Part shown: in pieces, positions 5,145 to 6,355 of the stretch
Layout of the letters: each line of letters starts with the position of its first letter
Position numbering within the stretch: position 1 is the stretch's first letter
From: Thiotrichaceae bacterium
Lineage (GTDB): Bacteria; Pseudomonadota; Gammaproteobacteria; Thiotrichales; Thiotrichaceae
Assembly (NCBI GenBank): GCA_027008665.1
Contig: JALVEA010000494.1
Coordinates: forward strand, 1-6,355
Direction of reading: 5' to 3'
Length of the DNA stretch: 6,355 nucleotides
Notes under the pieces: model-generated
What the model saw: the letters and a program-made list of their open reading frames with translations, nothing else
What the model was told of the DNA's origin: nothing
Database searches by the model: none
Program-made: the position numbers and the translations under genes

Positions 5145-6263
5145 TTATATTCCCTCTACTTTTTCTCTTTTAGCATAAAATTCTTGTTCAAATTGCTCGA
5201 AACGATTTTCTTCAATGGCGTTGCGTATATCACGCATTAATTCTTGATAATAATATAAATTATGAATTGTATTTAAATGCGCTCCGAGCATTTCTTTACA
5301 TTTATCTAAATGGCGTAAATAAGCACGGGAGTAGTTTTGACAGGTGTAACAGCTACAATTTTTATCAATAGGGTTGGTATCTTTTGCATATTTACTATTA
5401 CGGATTTTAACAATGCCATGATGGGTGAATAAAAAGCCATTACGAGCATTACGGGTAGGAATAACGCAGTCAAACATATCAATACCTCGTTTCACCGACT
5501 CTACAATGTCTTCTGGCTTTCCCACTCCCATTAAATAACGCGGTTTATTTTCAGGAAGTAAAGGAAGCGTTGTTTCTAAGACTTTATCCCGTTCATTTTT
5601 AGGTTCACCAACCGATAAACCGCCAATGGCATAACCATCAAAATCAATTTCCTGCAATCCATGTACTGATAATTTTCGCAGCTCGTCATACATTCCACCT
5701 TGCACAATACCAAATAATGCGGAAGGATTACCCTCGTGAGCTACTTTGCTTCGTTTAGCCCATCGTAATGATAATTGCATGGATTCACGTGCTTCATTAT
5801 AAGTGGCAGGATAAGGAGTGCATTCATCAAATATCATTACAATATCCGAGCCTAATTCACGTTGAATCTGCATTGAATACTCAGGAGATAATATAAATTT
5901 TTCACCATTAATCGGTGAACGAAATTCTACCCCTTGTTCACTAATTTTACGCATTTTTGCCAATGAAAAAACTTGAAACCCTCCTGAATCGGTCAAAATC
6001 GGTTTATCCCAATGCATAAAATCATGCAGGTCGCCATGGGCTTGAATAATTTCAGTCCCAGGGCGCAACATTAAATGAAAAGTATTGCCTAAAATAATTT
6101 CAGCCCCCATACCTTTTAATTCTTCAGGGGTCATTGATTTTACGGTGCCATAAGTACCAACAGGCATAAAAGTAGGTGTTTGAATACACCCGCGTGGAAA
6201 GATAAGCGTTCCGCGTCGGGCTTTATGATTAGTCTTATGTAATTCAAATTGCATTAATGACAT
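5145..6263 (-). CDS. tgt: Queuine/preQ1 tRNA-guanine transglycosylase
   Basis: Bacterial Tgt exchanges guanine 34 in the anticodon of tRNA-Asp, -Asn, -His and -Tyr for preQ1, the entry step of queuosine formation on tRNA, in the cytoplasm. The TIM-barrel shows PTFMPVGTYGTVK, the catalytic DSGGFQVFSL (Asp92), FDECTPYP (Asp146), YAIGGLSVGE, the nucleophile in MFDCVIPTRNARNG (Asp265) and the zinc site CSCYTC (Cys303, 305, 308) with His334, numbered from ATG 6263. Length is 372 residues against 375 in E. coli. Three starts are possible: TTG 6278, ATG 6263 and ATG 6254, the last aligning with E. coli MKFEL; none has a clear Shine-Dalgarno. ATG 6263 is chosen as the first ATG. Tgt often lies between queA and yajC-secD-secF; here its downstream side holds mobile-element debris instead, while the upstream neighbour is outside the window. 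Confidence 0.97.
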   Translation of the reverse strand: MSLMQFELHKTNHKARRGTLIFPRGCIQTPTFMPVGTYGTVKSMTPEELKGMGAEIILGNTFHLMLRPGTEIIQAHGDLHDFMHWDKPILTDSGGFQVFSLAKMRKISEQGVEFRSPINGEKFILSPEYSMQIQRELGSDIVMIFDECTPYPATYNEARESMQLSLRWAKRSKVAHEGNPSALFGIVQGGMYDELRKLSVHGLQEIDFDGYAIGGLSVGEPKNERDKVLETTLPLLPENKPRYLMGVGKPEDIVESVKRGIDMFDCVIPTRNARNGFLFTHHGIVKIRNSKYAKDTNPIDKNCSCYTCQNYSRAYLRHLDKCKEMLGAHLNTIHNLYYYQELMRDIRNAIEENRFEQFEQEFYAKREKVEGI

Positions 6264-6307
6264 GGATTTTAGGCTCAAAGAATGGTTGAAAAGTAAGGAT
6301 TCAATTA

Positions 6308-6336
6308 TCTATACAATCGACTCCTGAAATTTTTAA
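6308..6336 (-). promoter_or_regulatory. Candidate sigma-70 promoter for tgt
   Basis: On the - strand, TTAAAA (6336-6331) and TATAGA (6313-6308) stand 17 bases apart, each matching four of six consensus positions. This would place the transcription start near 6301 and give a leader of about 38 bases to ATG 6263. If real, tgt is transcribed on its own rather than from an upstream queA. It is a weak match in AT-rich DNA. Confidence 0.25.
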
Positions 6337-6355
6337 GAATCAGGACTATACAGTA

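Noticed and set aside
5046..5240. Small + strand reading frame of 64 codons overlapping the 3' end of tgt
   Set aside because: It is mostly antisense to tgt, begins at a TTG without a ribosome binding site, and its Phe/Leu/Tyr-rich composition is what AT-rich antisense sequence gives.
6322..6345. TCCTGA...TCAGGA inverted repeat at the right edge, and its partial likeness to AATTCTTAGGACT near 745-757
   Set aside because: The stem is only 6 bp, and the likeness to the repeat before dapA is limited to a few AT-rich bases plus AGGACT; it is too weak to call a shared element.
1..6355. CRISPR arrays, tRNA or rRNA genes, riboswitches and defence or biosynthetic clusters
   Set aside because: No spaced direct repeats, cloverleaf-like folds, rRNA motifs or relevant protein families were seen on either strand.

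Overview
The window is an AT-rich stretch of a gammaproteobacterial chromosome. This is inferred from bamC (a gammaproteobacterial BAM lipoprotein) directly behind dapA, as in Escherichia coli, together with a PilU-type retraction ATPase and a standard bacterial Tgt. The AT-richness and the many short hairpin repeats between genes would fit a Thiotrichales/Beggiatoa-like organism, but that is a weak guess made without any database search.

Layout, left to right: the 3' part of an alpha-carbonic-anhydrase-family gene (+, cut by the window edge); a 193-base gap with a long inverted repeat and a candidate promoter; dapA and bamC (+, 38 bases apart, probably one transcript); a 185-base convergent intergenic region packed with four hairpins; pilU (-); an 828-base gene-poor region holding a MITE-like inverted-repeat element, a second copy of a hairpin repeat, a palindrome and the wreck of a probable transposase gene; tgt (-); and a short upstream region with a candidate tgt promoter.

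The genes are mostly housekeeping and unrelated in pathway: lysine/diaminopimelate synthesis (dapA), outer-membrane protein assembly (bamC), type IV pilus retraction (pilU) and queuosine tRNA modification (tgt). No defence system, CRISPR array, RNA gene or evident new system was found. The most notable observation is that the carbonic anhydrase homologue has Asn and Gln in place of two of the three zinc-binding histidines, while the rest of the active site and the disulfide cysteines are kept. This makes it look like a bacterial counterpart of the acatalytic carbonic-anhydrase-related proteins. Second-rank items are an acidic C-terminal extension on PilU, a 35-base hairpin repeat present at two sites, and the decayed mobile DNA beside tgt, where yajC-secDF is often found.
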